From assembly GCF_029167375.1 (NCBI RefSeq), contig NZ_JARFTP010000024.1, positions 1 through 64,000 of the forward strand: a stretch of 64,000 nucleotides of DNA. The letters run 5' to 3'. Source of the DNA: Tsukamurella sp. 8F (lineage in GTDB: Bacteria > Actinomycetota > Actinomycetes > Mycobacteriales > Mycobacteriaceae). The translations under genes and the position numbers were made by a program. Below are positions 34,100 through 43,785 of this stretch, one piece after another (position 1 is the stretch's first letter; each line of letters begins with the position of its first letter). The notes beneath the pieces are model-generated. The model saw nothing but the letters and a program-made list of their open reading frames with translations. It was not told the DNA's origin and searched no databases.

Positions 34100-35179
34100 A
34101 TGCCCGCAGACGGTGCCGACGAGGTGGGGGCCTCCCGTGCCTACGGGCACGTCCCCGTTCTCGCCGCCCGGGCGCGGGAACTGTTCGCCCCGGCGCTGGG
34201 AGCGGCCCCCGACCAGGCGCGGGTAGTCGGTGCGGACGGTGCCGGCCGGGTGTACGTGGACGGAACTCTCGGGCTGGGCGGCCACAGCGAGATGATGCTG
34301 CGGGCGTTCCCCGCGCTCACCGTCGTCGGCCTGGACCGGGACACTCGCGCGATCGCGACGGCAACCGAACGCCTCGCGCCGTTCGGCGACCGGTTCGTGG
34401 CCGTGCACACCCGCTACGACGGCATCGCAGATGCGCTCGCGGGCCTGGGCATCCCCGCCGCCGATGCGATCCTGTTCGACCTCGGCGTCTCCTCGATGCA
34501 GTTGGATCAGACCGATCGCGGGTTCGCATACTCGGTCGACGCTCCACTCGACATGCGCATGGATCCGACCGACGAGCTGACCGCCGCCGACGTTCTCAAC
34601 ACGTACGAGGCTCGCGATCTCGCACGTGTGCTGCGCACGTACGGCGAGGAGAAGTTCGCGTCGAAGATCGCCGCCGCCGTGGTTCGCGAGCGGGTGCGCG
34701 AGCCGTTCACGACCAGCGGCCGCCTCGTCGAACTGCTGTATGCCACCATCCCCGCGCCGGCGCGGCGGACCGGGGGGCACCCTGCCAAGCGCACGTTCCA
34801 GGCACTGCGGATCGAGGTCAATCGCGAGCTCGCATCCCTGGAGGCGGCCGTGCCCGCCGGCCTGGACGTGCTCGCGCCCGGCGGCCGCATCGTGTTCATG
34901 AGCTATCAGTCGCTCGAGGATCGCATCGTCAAAGCCGCGCTGGCCGAACGCACCCGGTCCACGACGCCCGCCGGGCTACCGGTGGATCTGCCCGGTACCG
35001 CCCCTACGTTCCGGCTGCTCACCCGTGGTGCAGAACGCGCCACCGAGCAGGAGATCGCCGACAACCCGCGCGCCGCGCCCGTCCGCATGCGTGCGGCCGA
35101 GCGGCTCGCCAGTCTCGACGCTCCGCTCGCGAACCCCGTCACGCCACACCAGACCACGCCGACCACGAAGAGGAGCTGA
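34100..35179 (+). CDS. rsmH: 16S rRNA (cytosine(1402)-N(4))-methyltransferase
   Basis: A 359-residue SAM-dependent methyltransferase that modifies C1402 of 16S rRNA near the P site. Signatures: [31 protein letters not shown] (SAM site), [31 protein letters not shown] and [16 protein letters not shown]. An AGGAG ribosome site lies seven bases before the ATG. A 143-bp spacer separates it from mraZ, larger than elsewhere in the cluster. Confidence 0.97.
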   Translation: MPADGADEVGASRAYGHVPVLAARARELFAPALGAAPDQARVVGADGAGRVYVDGTLGLGGHSEMMLRAFPALTVVGLDRDTRAIATATERLAPFGDRFVAVHTRYDGIADALAGLGIPAADAILFDLGVSSMQLDQTDRGFAYSVDAPLDMRMDPTDELTAADVLNTYEARDLARVLRTYGEEKFASKIAAAVVRERVREPFTTSGRLVELLYATIPAPARRTGGHPAKRTFQALRIEVNRELASLEAAVPAGLDVLAPGGRIVFMSYQSLEDRIVKAALAERTRSTTPAGLPVDLPGTAPTFRLLTRGAERATEQEIADNPRAAPVRMRAAERLASLDAPLANPVTPHQTTPTTKRS

Positions 35180-35184
35180 GCGCG

Positions 35185-36042
35185 ATGACCATCACGTCGG
35201 ATCCCCGCCCAGGTGCCCGCGCAGCGTCCCCCCGCCGCGCGGACCGCACGCGGGACGGACGCAGCAGGACACGGTCGGCAGCGGCGCAGCGCGCGATCGA
35301 GCGCCGCGACCGCCGCAGGCAGGCCCAGGACGCGGCCGCCGCGTCGGGCCGGTTCGTTCGGGAGACACCCAGCGAGCGAGCCCTGCGTCGGCACCGTGAG
35401 GGCGGGTACTCGGCGCGCCGCATCGTCGCGCGCATCCCTTCCGCGCCCGCCGCGATGGCCCGCCGGGTCCCGTTCATGGTCGGCGTCTGCCTCTTGGTCG
35501 CGGCAGGTCTGGCCCTGACCCTGTGGCTGTCTACGGGGAGCGCGGAGAAGGCCTACGCGCTCGGTCGCCAATCCGATATCAACCAGGCCCTGACGGAGCG
35601 CCGCGCCGGGCTCGAACGCGATGTGAAGGCGGGGGAGAGCGCTCCGGATCTCGCAGAGCGCGCCACTCAGCTGGGCATGGTGCCCGCGGGCGACCTCCCG
35701 GTGCTCATGCAGGGCGCCAGGGGCAAGGTGAAGGTGGTCGGCACGCCCAAGCCGGCCACCGGTACGGCGCCCGCACCACTCAATGCGCCGCCCGCGGGTG
35801 GCACGCCGACAGGACCGAATCCCGGGCAGCCGCGCTCCGGCGGTGAACAATTGGTCACCATGAACTCCGGTACTCCCGCTGTGCCCAACACGGCAGCGCC
35901 GGCGAACGGTACGCCGTCCCCGGCTCCCACCACCCAGGCCCAGCCGGGCCCACAGGCCCAGCAGCCGCAGGCCCAACAGGGCCGGCCCCAGGCGCAGCAG
36001 ACCCAGACACAGCAGACTCAGGCACCCCAGGGGGCCCGGTGA
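35185..36042 (+). CDS. ftsL: FtsL-like divisome membrane protein (Rv2164c-like)
   Basis: A 285-residue bitopic protein at the ftsL position. An Arg-rich cytoplasmic domain (residues 1-90), one transmembrane helix (FMVGVCLLVAAGLALTLWL, about 96-114) and a short extracytoplasmic coiled coil (QSDINQALTERRAGLERDV) fit FtsL, which links FtsQ/FtsB to the FtsW-FtsI synthase. The last 100 residues are low-complexity Pro/Gln/Ala (repeated QAQQ), an extension typical of mycolate-bacteria homologues. AGGAGC lies eight bases before the ATG. It is coupled to ftsI by GTGA. Confidence 0.85.
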   Translation: MTITSDPRPGARAASPRRADRTRDGRSRTRSAAAQRAIERRDRRRQAQDAAAASGRFVRETPSERALRRHREGGYSARRIVARIPSAPAAMARRVPFMVGVCLLVAAGLALTLWLSTGSAEKAYALGRQSDINQALTERRAGLERDVKAGESAPDLAERATQLGMVPAGDLPVLMQGARGKVKVVGTPKPATGTAPAPLNAPPAGGTPTGPNPGQPRSGGEQLVTMNSGTPAVPNTAAPANGTPSPAPTTQAQPGPQAQQPQAQQGRPQAQQTQTQQTQAPQGAR

Positions 36043-38006
36043 CGCGTTCGATGCAGCCGCCGCGCGGCACGCGCCGTGGCCGTCCCCAGGCCGGCCGACC
36101 GCAGCCGGCGAGGGGGCGGTCTCAGCCGACCAGGGGCAACGCACAGCGACAGGCTCGCCCGCAGGCGGCCCGGGCACGGATGAAGAGCGGCGCCGGCCTC
36201 CCGCTGGCGACGAAGTACCTGCGCCGCAACCGATTCGGCGGCGCCGTGATCCTGGCTGTCTTCACCGCGATCGCGCTGTGGCTCGCGGTGGTGCAGTTCG
36301 TGCAGGCGCCCGGCCTCTCGGCGCGCGCGGCTGATCAGCGCGAGGTCTACGAGGTGCTGCCCGCGACGCGCGGTGCCATCGTCGACCGCAACGGGCAGCC
36401 GATCGCGTTCACGCTCGAGGCCAAGTCGCTGACCTTCCAGCCGCAGGCGGTCCGCAAGCAACTGCAGGACGCCTACACCAAAGACCCGAAGAAGAACCCG
36501 GAGCCCGAGCAGCGGCTCAAGGACATCGCGCACAAGATCGCGCAGGTGCTGGGTAGCGAGGTGGACGAGCAGAAGGTTCTCGATCAGCTGAACAGCAACG
36601 AGACGTTCGTCTACATCGCCCGCGGCGTCGATCCCGCGAAGGCGTCCCAGATCACCGACGAGTACAGCGAGGTCGGGGCTGAGCGACAGAGCATCCGCAA
36701 CTACCCGGGCGGCTCGCTCGCGGCCAACGTCGTCGGCTCGACGGGGTGGGACGGGCACGGTTTGGTCGGCCTGGAGTCGTCGCTGGACTCGGTGTTGGCG
36801 GGTAAGGACGGCTCCGAGGTCTACGACCGCGGCTCCGACGGCGCGGTCATCCCGGGCAGTACCCGCGACGTGCACCCCGCGGTCAACGGCTCCAAGGTGA
36901 CGCTGACGCTCGACAACGACGTCCAGTTCTTCGTCCAGCAGGCTGTCCAGTCGGCGTACAAGAAGTCGGGCGCCAAGGGCGTGCAGGCGGTGGTGATGGA
37001 CGCCAAGACCGGCCAGGTTCTGGCGATGGCCAACAACAACACCTTCAACCCCGCGCTCGGCATGGCCAATCAGGCTCCGGACGCCCAACTCGGCAACCCC
37101 TCTGTGAGCACTCCCTTCGAGCCGGGCTCGGTGAACAAGATCGTCACCGCGTCGGCCGCGATCGACAACAACCTCACGAACCCGAACGAGGTCCTGCACG
37201 TGCCCGGTTCGATCCGGATGGCAGGTGTGACGGTCAACGACGCGTGGGTGCACGGTGTGGCGCCCTACACCACGACCGGCATCTTCGGTAAGTCCTCGAA
37301 CGTCGGCACCCTGATGCTCGCTCAGCGGGTGGGGGAGAAGCGCTACGCGGACTACCTGCAGCGTTTCGGCCTGGGCCAGGCGTCCGGCCTGGGCCTGCCG
37401 GGGGAGAGCCCGGGTTCGGTCATGCCGCAGAGCCAATGGTCGGGAGGCACGTTCGCGAACCTACCCATCGGCCAGGGCCTGTCGATGACGCTGCTCCAGA
37501 TGACGGGGATGTACCAGGCTCTCGCCAACGGTGGTGAGCGCATCCAGCCGCGCATCCTCCAGTCCGTGGCGGGCGCCGACAACCCGGTCGCGCAGGCCAA
37601 GACCGACCAGGTGATGAGCCCGAACTCGGCCAAGACGGTCCTGGATATGTTCCGCGCGGCGCTGCAGGACGACCCGACCGGGCTCCAGGAGGGCACGGGT
37701 GCGAAGGGCGCCGTCGCCGGATACCAGATCAGCGGCAAGACGGGTACGGCGCAGCAGGTCGATCCGGTGACCCATGCGTACTCGAATTCGAAGTACAACA
37801 TCACGTTCGCCGGGATCGCGCCCACCAACGACCCCCGCTTCGTCGTCGGCATAATGATGGACGCGCCCACTCGCAGTTCGGACGGCACGGGAGGCGAGTC
37901 CGCGGCCCCGCTGTTCCACGACATCGCCGCGTACCTCCTGCAGAAGAACAGCGTTCCACTGTCCCCGCCGGCGCCGAAGCTGACGCTGCAGGCGGGTTGG
38001 CAGTAG
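36039..38006 (+). CDS. ftsI: Septal peptidoglycan transpeptidase FtsI (PBP3, PbpB)
   Basis: A 655-residue class B penicillin-binding protein that cross-links septal peptidoglycan with FtsW. A long Arg/Gln-rich cytoplasmic tail (1-60) precedes the membrane anchor (VILAVFTAIALWLAVVQFV). The pedestal has RGAIVDRNGQPIAF. The transpeptidase domain has Ser364 in EPGSVNKI (SxxK), KSSN at about 418-421 (SxN) and KTG at about 567-569 in SGKTGTAQQ. The GTG overlaps the ftsL-like stop. Confidence 0.97.
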   Translation: MTRSMQPPRGTRRGRPQAGRPQPARGRSQPTRGNAQRQARPQAARARMKSGAGLPLATKYLRRNRFGGAVILAVFTAIALWLAVVQFVQAPGLSARAADQREVYEVLPATRGAIVDRNGQPIAFTLEAKSLTFQPQAVRKQLQDAYTKDPKKNPEPEQRLKDIAHKIAQVLGSEVDEQKVLDQLNSNETFVYIARGVDPAKASQITDEYSEVGAERQSIRNYPGGSLAANVVGSTGWDGHGLVGLESSLDSVLAGKDGSEVYDRGSDGAVIPGSTRDVHPAVNGSKVTLTLDNDVQFFVQQAVQSAYKKSGAKGVQAVVMDAKTGQVLAMANNNTFNPALGMANQAPDAQLGNPSVSTPFEPGSVNKIVTASAAIDNNLTNPNEVLHVPGSIRMAGVTVNDAWVHGVAPYTTTGIFGKSSNVGTLMLAQRVGEKRYADYLQRFGLGQASGLGLPGESPGSVMPQSQWSGGTFANLPIGQGLSMTLLQMTGMYQALANGGERIQPRILQSVAGADNPVAQAKTDQVMSPNSAKTVLDMFRAALQDDPTGLQEGTGAKGAVAGYQISGKTGTAQQVDPVTHAYSNSKYNITFAGIAPTNDPRFVVGIMMDAPTRSSDGTGGESAAPLFHDIAAYLLQKNSVPLSPPAPKLTLQAGWQ

Positions 38007-38022
38007 ACGCCCAGGAGACGGG

Positions 38023-38028
38023 TAGGCT
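38023..38028 (+). promoter_or_regulatory. Probable -10 box of internal leaderless murE promoter
   Basis: TAGGCT, six bases, then the murE GTG; there is no ribosome site in the 28-bp ftsI-murE gap. This suggests a separate promoter inside the dcw cluster that feeds the Mur ligases. Confidence 0.5.
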
Positions 38029-38034
38029 ACGCCG

Positions 38035-39666
38035 GTGCCTGAATCGGATCCGACTCGACCGACCAACGTGGCCGGGGCGACTCTGGGCGCCCTGGCGGCG
38101 GCCGTTCCGGACCTGCGCATCGCTCGCGAGGACGCCGAGACGTTGGTGACCGGCGCGACGGTTCGAGCCCAGTCCGTGCAGCGGGGAGACCTGTTCGCCG
38201 GAGTGCCGGGCATGACCACGCACGGCGCGCGGTTCGTCGGCGACGCCGCCGGGCGGGGTGCGGTCGCCGTGCTGACCGACCCCGACGGTGCGGCGCTGCT
38301 GGCCGGGCCCGACGGTGCACGGCTCCTTCCGCCACAGGGGCTGCCGGTCGTCGTCCACGAGGATCCGCGTCACGTGCTCGGCCCGGTCGCCGCCGTCGTC
38401 TACGGCGATCCCTCGACGCGCTTCACGCTGGTTGGAATCACCGGCACCTCCGGCAAGACGACGACGAGCTACCTCGTCGACGCGGCGCTGGGCGCGGCGG
38501 GGAATACGACGGGGCTGGTCGGCACCGTCGGGACACGGATCGCGGGCGAGGTCATCGCGACCTCGCTCACCACGCCCGAGGGCAGCGCGTTGCAGGGACT
38601 GTTCGCGGTCATGGTCGAACGCGGGGTCACCGCAGCCGTCATGGAGGTCAGTTCGCACGCGCTGGATCAGAACCGGGCGGGCGGCACCAGGTTCGCCGTG
38701 GGTGCCTTCACCAACCTCAGCCAGGACCACCTCGACTACCACCCGACGATCGAGGACTACTTCCAGGCCAAGTCCCGACTGTTCGTGCCGGTCGAGCCCG
38801 GCGACCCGGTTTGTGCTCACGCGGTGATCTGCGTCGACGACGACTGGGGCCGCCGGATGGCCGACCTGCGCCGCGCCGCGGGCCTGCCGCTCAGCACGGT
38901 CGCCACGAACTCGCCGACCGACGCCTCCGCCGCCGACTGGACCACGGGGGATGTCGTGGTCGCCGCCGACGGCTCGCAGTCCTTCACGCTGACCGGCCCA
39001 GGCGGAACGGCGGATGTCACCATCGCGCTGCCTGGCCGCTACAACGTGGCCAACGCTGCGCTGGCGCTCGCCGTCGCCCACGCGGCGGGAGCCGACCTGG
39101 CCGCCGCCGCAGCGGGTGTCGCGCTCGTGGCGGTGCCCGGCCGGGTCCAGCGGATCGACCGTGGCCAGGACTTCCTCGCGGTCGTCGACTACGCGCATAA
39201 GCCCGCGGCCGTCGAGGCGGTCATCGCGACGCTGCGCGCCCAGACCCCGGGCCGCATCGGCATCGTCGTCGGCGCTGGCGGTGACCGCGACCGCGGCAAG
39301 CGGCCTCTTATGGGCGCGGCCGCCGCGCGTGGGGCCGAGCTGGTGGTCGTCACAGACGACAACCCCCGCACCGAGGAGCCGGGTGCGATCCGTGCGGCCG
39401 TGCTCGACGGTGCCCGTGCGGCCGTCGCGGCGGGCGAGGGCCGCGGCGGAGGCGAGGTGCGTGAGGTCGGCGACCGGCGCGCCGCGATAGCGGCCGCGGT
39501 CGCGTGGGCGCGTCCGGGCGACGTCGTCCTGATCGCAGGCAAGGGGCACGAGCCGGGCCAGGAGATCGCCGGCGTCAAGCACCCGTTCGACGACCGCGAC
39601 GAGTTGGCGCGCGCAATCGATGCGCGCCTGCGCGGGTCCGTCGACGCCGGACCGGACCGGGCCTGA
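38035..39666 (+). CDS. murE: UDP-MurNAc-L-Ala-D-Glu:meso-diaminopimelate ligase
   Basis: A 543-residue Mur ligase adding meso-diaminopimelate to the UDP-MurNAc dipeptide. The ATP loop is GITGTSGKTTTSYLVDAA. The UDP-substrate region has TTPEGSALQGLF and EVSSHALDQNR, and the carbamylated Lys region is YFQAKSRLF. The DNPR motif (VVTDDNPRTEEPG) is diagnostic for diaminopimelate rather than lysine, as expected for mycolate-containing bacteria. GKGHEPGQEI closes the C-terminal domain. Confidence 0.97.
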   Translation: MPESDPTRPTNVAGATLGALAAAVPDLRIAREDAETLVTGATVRAQSVQRGDLFAGVPGMTTHGARFVGDAAGRGAVAVLTDPDGAALLAGPDGARLLPPQGLPVVVHEDPRHVLGPVAAVVYGDPSTRFTLVGITGTSGKTTTSYLVDAALGAAGNTTGLVGTVGTRIAGEVIATSLTTPEGSALQGLFAVMVERGVTAAVMEVSSHALDQNRAGGTRFAVGAFTNLSQDHLDYHPTIEDYFQAKSRLFVPVEPGDPVCAHAVICVDDDWGRRMADLRRAAGLPLSTVATNSPTDASAADWTTGDVVVAADGSQSFTLTGPGGTADVTIALPGRYNVANAALALAVAHAAGADLAAAAAGVALVAVPGRVQRIDRGQDFLAVVDYAHKPAAVEAVIATLRAQTPGRIGIVVGAGGDRDRGKRPLMGAAAARGAELVVVTDDNPRTEEPGAIRAAVLDGARAAVAAGEGRGGGEVREVGDRRAAIAAAVAWARPGDVVLIAGKGHEPGQEIAGVKHPFDDRDELARAIDARLRGSVDAGPDRA

Positions 39667-39699
39667 GCCCGCGTCCGTCCGGATCTGGAAGGAGAACAG

Positions 39700-41262
39700 T
39701 TGATCCCCCTGACGCTGCGTGAGGTCGCCGACATCGTCGGCGGCGAGCTGCACGATGCGCCCGACCCGTCCATCCGGATCACCGGCACCGTCGAGTTCGA
39801 CTCCCGCGAGATCGGCCCGGGCGGGCTGTTCCTGGCCCTACCGGGAGCGCGTGTGGACGGGCACGACTTCGCCGCCGCTGCCGTCGAGAAGGGTGCGGCC
39901 GCGGTCCTCGCAGCGCGCCCCGTGGGTGTGCCGGCCATCGTCGTGCCGGTGACCGGGGAGACCGACAATCGGGTCATGGCACTCGAGAGCGACGCCGACG
40001 GTGCGGGGGCCGCCGTCCTGGGCGCGCTCGCGGCACTCGCGAACCACGTGGTGCGTGCGCTCGCGGATCCGTCGCGACCGAACGGCGGTCTCACCGTGGT
40101 CGGCGTGACCGGCTCGGCGGGTAAGACCTCGACCAAAGATCTCATCGCTGCCGTGCTGCGCCCGCTCGGCGAGACGGTCGCACCGCCCGGTTCGTTCAAC
40201 AACGAGATCGGCCATCCCTGGACGGCGTTGCGCGCCAACGAATCCACACGCTTCCTGGTGCTCGAGATGTCGGCGCGCGGCCCCGGCCACATCGCGGCCC
40301 TGGCCCGCGTCGCGCCGCCGCGCATCGGAGTCGAGCTCAACGTCGGCACCGCGCACCTGGGCGAGTTCGGTTCGCGGGCGGCCATCGCACAGGCCAAGGG
40401 CGAGCTGGTCGAGGCACTCCCGGAGACGGGCGTCGCGGTACTCAATGCCGACGACGACGCGGTCGCCGCGATGGCGCCGAGGACGTCTGCGCGTGTCGTG
40501 AGCTACGGCTTCGGCGAGACTCCCGACGTGCGGGCCGCGGACGTCTCCCTCGACGGCCGGGCGCGCGCGGCGTTCACGCTGCACGCCCGCGGCGACGAGG
40601 CGGCGGTGCAGTTGCTCGTGCACGGCGAGCACCAGGTGCACAACGCGCTGGCCGCGGCCGCGGTGGCGCTCGAGTGCGGCGCGACCGTCGCCGGCGTCGC
40701 CGAGAGCCTGTCGGGCGCGACGGCGGCGTCGCCGCGCCGGATGGACGTGACGACGGCGGAGAACGGCGTCACGGTGATCAACGACTCCTACAACGCCAAC
40801 CCGGATGCGGTCCGCGCCGCCCTGCGCTCGCTCGCACAGATGGCCCGGTTCGCGCCCGAAGGCTCGCCCGCCGCCGAGAAGCGCCGGACGTGGGCGGTCC
40901 TGGGCGAGATGGGCGAGCTGGGCGACGAATCCATCGCGGAACACGACAAGGTCGGACGGTACGCGGTGCGCCTCGACATCTCGCAGCTCGTATGTGTCGG
41001 ACCGTCCCGGTCGGTACGCGCGCTGTGGCAGGGAGCGGTACAGGAGGGCTCCTGGGGAGCCGAGGCCGTGCGGGTGGACACGCGGGAAGAGGCCGTGGCC
41101 CTGCTCACGGAGCAGGTGCGCCCGGGTGACCTCGTTTTGGTGAAGGCGTCCAAATCCGAGAAGATGTGGACCGTGGCGGAAGCCGTCACCGCGCTGGGCA
41201 CGACCGCGCCCGGCACGTCGGACCCCGCACAGAGGGGCGTTACGACCGAGGGGAATTCGTAA
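39700..41262 (+). CDS. murF: UDP-MurNAc-tripeptide:D-Ala-D-Ala ligase
   Basis: A 520-residue Mur ligase that adds D-Ala-D-Ala to finish the UDP-MurNAc pentapeptide. Visible features are [16 protein letters not shown], the ATP loop [34 protein letters not shown], the catalytic-region [12 protein letters not shown] and [16 protein letters not shown]. The start codon is TTG with a strong GGAGAA ribosome site; the family's N-terminus ([14 protein letters not shown]) begins right after it. The C-terminus overlaps nothing; mraY follows after one base. Confidence 0.96.
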   Translation: MIPLTLREVADIVGGELHDAPDPSIRITGTVEFDSREIGPGGLFLALPGARVDGHDFAAAAVEKGAAAVLAARPVGVPAIVVPVTGETDNRVMALESDADGAGAAVLGALAALANHVVRALADPSRPNGGLTVVGVTGSAGKTSTKDLIAAVLRPLGETVAPPGSFNNEIGHPWTALRANESTRFLVLEMSARGPGHIAALARVAPPRIGVELNVGTAHLGEFGSRAAIAQAKGELVEALPETGVAVLNADDDAVAAMAPRTSARVVSYGFGETPDVRAADVSLDGRARAAFTLHARGDEAAVQLLVHGEHQVHNALAAAAVALECGATVAGVAESLSGATAASPRRMDVTTAENGVTVINDSYNANPDAVRAALRSLAQMARFAPEGSPAAEKRRTWAVLGEMGELGDESIAEHDKVGRYAVRLDISQLVCVGPSRSVRALWQGAVQEGSWGAEAVRVDTREEAVALLTEQVRPGDLVLVKASKSEKMWTVAEAVTALGTTAPGTSDPAQRGVTTEGNS

Positions 41263-41263
41263 G

Positions 41264-42343
41264 GTGAAGCAAATCCTGTTCGCGGGCGGGATCTCGCTGG
41301 CGGTGGCCATCATGCTCACGCCGGTGCTCATCAAGATCTTCTCCCGGCAGGGTTTCGGCCAGGAGATCCGGGTCGAGGGCCCGCAGAGCCACCAGACCAA
41401 GCGCGGCACGCCGTCGATGGGCGGCGTGGCGATCGTGGTCGCACTGTGGTGCGGTTACCTGGGGGCACACCTGGTGGGCCTGGGAAGCGGACCGGGCCCG
41501 TCGGCATCCGGCCTGCTGGTGCTGGGGCTCGCCTCCGCCCTCGCCTTCGTCGGCTTCCTCGACGACTTCATCAAGATCCGCAAGCAGCGCAACCTCGGCC
41601 TGAACAAGACCGCGAAGCTGGTGGGCCAGGCGGTCTCCGCGATCGTGTTCGGGGTCCTGGTGCTGCAGTTCCGGGACGGCGGCACCGGGCCTGCGAGCCC
41701 ACACCTGAGCTACACGCGTGACATCAACGAGCTCTCCATGGTGCCGATCGTCTTCGTGCTGTTCTGCCTGTTCGTCATCTGGTCGTGGTCGAACGCCGTC
41801 AACTTCACCGACGGCCTGGACGGGCTCGCTGCCGGGTCGATGGCCATGGTCCTCGGCTCCTATGTACTCATGACGTTCTGGCAGTACCGCAACGCGTGCG
41901 TGGGCGGGCCGAAGGGGATGACGGCGGGCTGCTACGACGTGCGCGACCCGCTCGACCTCGCCCTGGTCGCCGTCGCCGCGGGCGGCGGCTGCCTCGGGTT
42001 CCTGTGGTGGAACGCAGCTCCCGCGAAGATCTTCATGGGCGACACGGGTTCGCTCATGCTGGGCGGTCTGCTGGCCGGACTCTCCATCACGACCCGCACC
42101 GAGTTGCTCGCCATCGTGATCGGCGCGCTGTTCGTGGCCGAGATGGTGTCGGTGGTGACGCAGATCGCGGTCTTCCGGACCACGGGCCGGCGCGTGTTCC
42201 GCATGGCGCCGTTCCATCATCACTTCGAGTTGGCGGGGTGGGCGGAGACCACCGTGATCATCCGGTTCTGGCTCCTCACGGCCATCGCGTGCGCGTTGGG
42301 CCTGGGCCTGTTCTACATCGAGTTCCTCGGCAGCGCGGGCTGA
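41264..42343 (+). CDS. mraY: Phospho-MurNAc-pentapeptide translocase
   Basis: A 359-residue polytopic enzyme that links phospho-MurNAc-pentapeptide to decaprenyl phosphate, giving lipid I. About ten transmembrane segments are visible. Signature loops are [29 protein letters not shown] (Asp-Asp Mg site), [12 protein letters not shown] (catalytic Asp) and [12 protein letters not shown], plus [12 protein letters not shown] near the end. The start is GTG. Its stop overlaps murD as TGATG. Confidence 0.97.
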   Translation: MKQILFAGGISLAVAIMLTPVLIKIFSRQGFGQEIRVEGPQSHQTKRGTPSMGGVAIVVALWCGYLGAHLVGLGSGPGPSASGLLVLGLASALAFVGFLDDFIKIRKQRNLGLNKTAKLVGQAVSAIVFGVLVLQFRDGGTGPASPHLSYTRDINELSMVPIVFVLFCLFVIWSWSNAVNFTDGLDGLAAGSMAMVLGSYVLMTFWQYRNACVGGPKGMTAGCYDVRDPLDLALVAVAAGGGCLGFLWWNAAPAKIFMGDTGSLMLGGLLAGLSITTRTELLAIVIGALFVAEMVSVVTQIAVFRTTGRRVFRMAPFHHHFELAGWAETTVIIRFWLLTAIACALGLGLFYIEFLGSAG

Positions 42344-43785
42344 TGCAGCCGTACCTCGAACCGGGCGCCGAGGTCCTCGTCGCCGGGGCGGGTGTCACGG
42401 GGCCGGCCGTCGCCCGGGCGCTCCGGACACTCGGAGTGCGGCCCACGATCGCCGACGGCAAGCCTGCGGCGCGCGAGAAGGCGGCGACCGAGGTGCCGGA
42501 CGTGGCGGTCCTCGACCTCGAGCGCGCGGATCCATCCCGATTCGCCGCCGTCGTGTGCGCGCCGGGTTTCCGGCCCGACTCCCCGCTGCTGGTCGCCGCG
42601 CAGGCCGCCGGAGTGCCGGTGGTCGGTGATGTCGAACTCGCGTGGCAGGCGGACCGGGCGGGCCTGTTCGGCGCGCCACGCACGTGGCTCGTGGTGACCG
42701 GCACCAACGGGAAGACCACGACCACATCGATGCTGGAGGCGATCCTGCGGCGCGCGGGCCTCGCCGCGGTCGCATGCGGCAACATCGGCCGCACGGTCAT
42801 CGACGCGGTCGCCGACCCCGCTGATCACCGCGTGCTGGCGATAGAGCTGTCGTCGTTCCAGCTGCACTGGGCGCCGAATATCCATCCGCGCGCAGGCGTC
42901 GTGCTCAACGTCGCCGAAGACCACCTCGACTGGCACGGCTCGATGGAGGCGTACACCGCGGACAAGGCGCGCGCCCTGCGGGGTGACGTAGCGGTGATCG
43001 GGTTGGACGACCCGGTGGCGTCCGCGCTGTCGGGCCCCGAGGTCACCGTCGGCTTCACCACCGGCGAGCCCGGCCCGGGGCAGTACGGTGTCCGCGACGG
43101 CGTGCTGGTCGACGGCAGTGGTGCCCGGATCCTGCCGGCCGCCGACGTCGTGCCCGCCAGCCCCGCGGGTGTAGCCGACGCCCTCGCGGCCGCCGCGCTG
43201 GCCGCCGCCGTCGGCGTACCGCCGTCCACGTCCGGCGCCGCCCTCGCCGCGTTCGAGGTGGGCGGGCACCGCGCGCAGCCGGTGGCGACGGTGCGCGGGG
43301 TCATCTACATAGACGACTCGAAGGCGACGAACCCGCACGCGGCTCGGGTCTCGCTCTCGGCGCACGAGCGCGTCGTGTGGATCGCGGGTGGACAGCTCAA
43401 GGGCGCCGACGTCGCGCCGCTCGTCGCCGATACGGCGCCGCGGTTGGCCGGAGCGGTCCTGTTGGGCGTCGACGCGGGTGTGATCGCGGAGGCATTGGCG
43501 CGACACGCGCCGGATGTCCCGGTGGTTCGGGTATCTACGGGTGACGATGGAGATGTGTCTCCAGTGACTGATGTTGCGCGACTGACCACAGTGACGGCGC
43601 CGAGCGGGCCGGACGCGGCAATGGACGTCGCCGTCCGCGCCGCCGCACGCATGGCCGAGGAGGGCGGCGCGTCCGCGGTGCTACTCGCGCCCGCCGCCGC
43701 ATCGCTGGACATGTTCACGTCCTACGGCCACCGCGGCGACGCGTTCGCCACCTCCGCCCGCGCACTGGCAGGGGAACGCGCATGA
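42343..43785 (+). CDS. murD: UDP-MurNAc-L-Ala:D-glutamate ligase
   Basis: A 480-residue Mur ligase adding D-Glu. It has an N-terminal UMP-binding Rossmann region (LVAGAGVTGPAVARAL), the ATP loop VTGTNGKTTTTSMLEAIL, GNIGRTVID, ELSSFQLHWAP, NVAEDHLDWHGSMEAY with the carbamylated-Lys region following, and the C-terminal YIDDSKATNPHAA. The ATG overlaps the mraY stop and the 3' end overlaps ftsW (ATGA), so it is coupled on both sides. Confidence 0.97.
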   Translation: MQPYLEPGAEVLVAGAGVTGPAVARALRTLGVRPTIADGKPAAREKAATEVPDVAVLDLERADPSRFAAVVCAPGFRPDSPLLVAAQAAGVPVVGDVELAWQADRAGLFGAPRTWLVVTGTNGKTTTTSMLEAILRRAGLAAVACGNIGRTVIDAVADPADHRVLAIELSSFQLHWAPNIHPRAGVVLNVAEDHLDWHGSMEAYTADKARALRGDVAVIGLDDPVASALSGPEVTVGFTTGEPGPGQYGVRDGVLVDGSGARILPAADVVPASPAGVADALAAAALAAAVGVPPSTSGAALAAFEVGGHRAQPVATVRGVIYIDDSKATNPHAARVSLSAHERVVWIAGGQLKGADVAPLVADTAPRLAGAVLLGVDAGVIAEALARHAPDVPVVRVSTGDDGDVSPVTDVARLTTVTAPSGPDAAMDVAVRAAARMAEEGGASAVLLAPAAASLDMFTSYGHRGDAFATSARALAGERA